64,000 bases of DNA from Diplolepis rosae (Eukaryota > Arthropoda > Insecta > Hymenoptera > Diplolepididae), in the NCBI GenBank assembly GCA_030998225.1, contig JAPYXD010000742.1:372001-436000 (forward strand). Direction: 5' to 3'. Position numbers and translations under genes: made by a program. Shown here one piece after another: positions 63,697 through 64,000 of the stretch (the stretch's first letter is position 1; each line of letters begins with the position of its first letter). The notes under the pieces were generated by a model that had not been told where the DNA came from, did not search any database, and saw nothing but the letters and a program-made list of their open reading frames with translations.

Positions 63697-64000
63697 TTAT
63701 AATTCGTGTTCAGGAATAACAGTAAGAAAGACATTTCCAATTTTTTTGTAGATGGGAATTAGTCGTAAAGTGGAGAAATTTTCGGATTCTAGGAGGGGAA
63801 TTTCAATTGAATAAAACAATTTTTTATTAGCAATAGCTATACTTATTTCGGAAACATCAATTACATTTTGACAGTTTTCTTCAATTAATCGAATTGGGTA
63901 TTTACTATTATATTGTTTCCAAAAGTTTTGAGTTCCTCCATAGGTATTTTGAAAGTCAATATTTGCGGATGGATTATACCATGTTTATCGTCATTTACTG
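63697..64000 (-). pseudogene. env: env-like fragment 1
   Basis: An open minus-strand frame from the window edge to a stop at 63697-63699. It contains ENCQNVIDVSEISIAIANKK, then a hydrophobic-alternating IEIPLLESE and LRLIPIYK, matching the region of insect retroelement envelope proteins where iPLL and LIPiP motifs occur. The frame ends where unrelated sequence begins; the continuing envelope sequence is found at 62906. This is an insect retroelement envelope relic; its broken state is described, not repaired. Confidence 0.55.

Larger units (their letters stand above)
61855..64000 (-). mobile_element. 3' part of an env-bearing LTR retroelement, in or beside the host gene's intron
   Basis: Minus strand order: env fragments, short 3' region, polypurine tract, LTR. 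It lies just upstream of the acceptor at 61775 and in the same orientation as the cellular gene, so its LTR poly(A) signal could affect that gene's transcripts. gag and pol are outside the window or lost. Confidence 0.6.

Overview
This is AT-rich, gene-poor animal DNA, almost certainly from an insect. The evidence is the mix of mobile elements: a Ty3/gypsy LTR retrotransposon, an R1-clade non-LTR family in at least five copies, several mariner families, hAT and P-type transposase relics, and many MITE or foldback elements and satellites. There are no bacterial-style operons. I cannot name the species. No rRNA or tRNA gene was recognised.

Layout. 1-10623: one Ty3/gypsy retrotransposon (5' LTR cut by the window edge, primer-binding site, gag, broken pol, polypurine tract, complete 3' LTR), inserted into a 154-bp satellite array (10624-12207). 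12.2-17.2 kb: a MITE, a mariner relic and a hAT relic. 17.2-18.8 kb: an unusual run of tandem units carrying divergent CCAAT boxes, leading into a promoter-like segment, a poly(A) signal and three small hairpins; this may be an LTR or a promoter. 19.7-24.2 kb: R1-like copy A (antisense, both ORFs broken). 25-28 kb: more R1-clade debris. 29.0-31.8 kb: two mariner relics with recognisable terminal repeats. 30.4-35.9 kb: a diverged ~160-bp satellite broken up by several insertions. 37.1-37.8 kb: a nearly perfect foldback. 38.2-38.9 kb: a small two-exon gene model. 39.3-45.2 kb: mariner relics, a 2.25-kb foldback with nested insertions, and R1-like copy C. 46.2-49.0 kb: a mariner deletion derivative and R1-like copy D carrying its own MITE. 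49.8-52.65 kb: R1-like copy E, the youngest, with an unbroken reverse-transcriptase frame, a poly(A) tail and a 14-bp target-site duplication. 53.3-56.9 kb: three inverted-repeat elements. 57.1-59.6 kb: a THAP-domain P-element transposase relic, followed by a tandem array. 60.6-61.8 kb: the last two exons of what looks like an ordinary cellular gene (minus strand). 61.85-64.0 kb: the 3' part of an env-bearing LTR retroelement, same strand, lying in or just before that gene's upstream intron.

How it fits together. The window is a layered transposon graveyard and most genes belong to mobile elements. The order of insertion can be read in several places: LTR element into satellite; MITE into R1 copy D; CG-rich MITE into one arm of a foldback; mariner and MITE into the 160-bp satellite; unknown DNA into env. 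The most intact protein machinery is the gypsy Gag and integrase and the R1-like reverse transcriptase of copy E. The items most worth following up are the CCAAT-box array, the AT-hook plus acidic segment inside the gypsy Pol, the satellite that ends in an inverted copy of its own unit start, and the uncharacterised two-exon gene.
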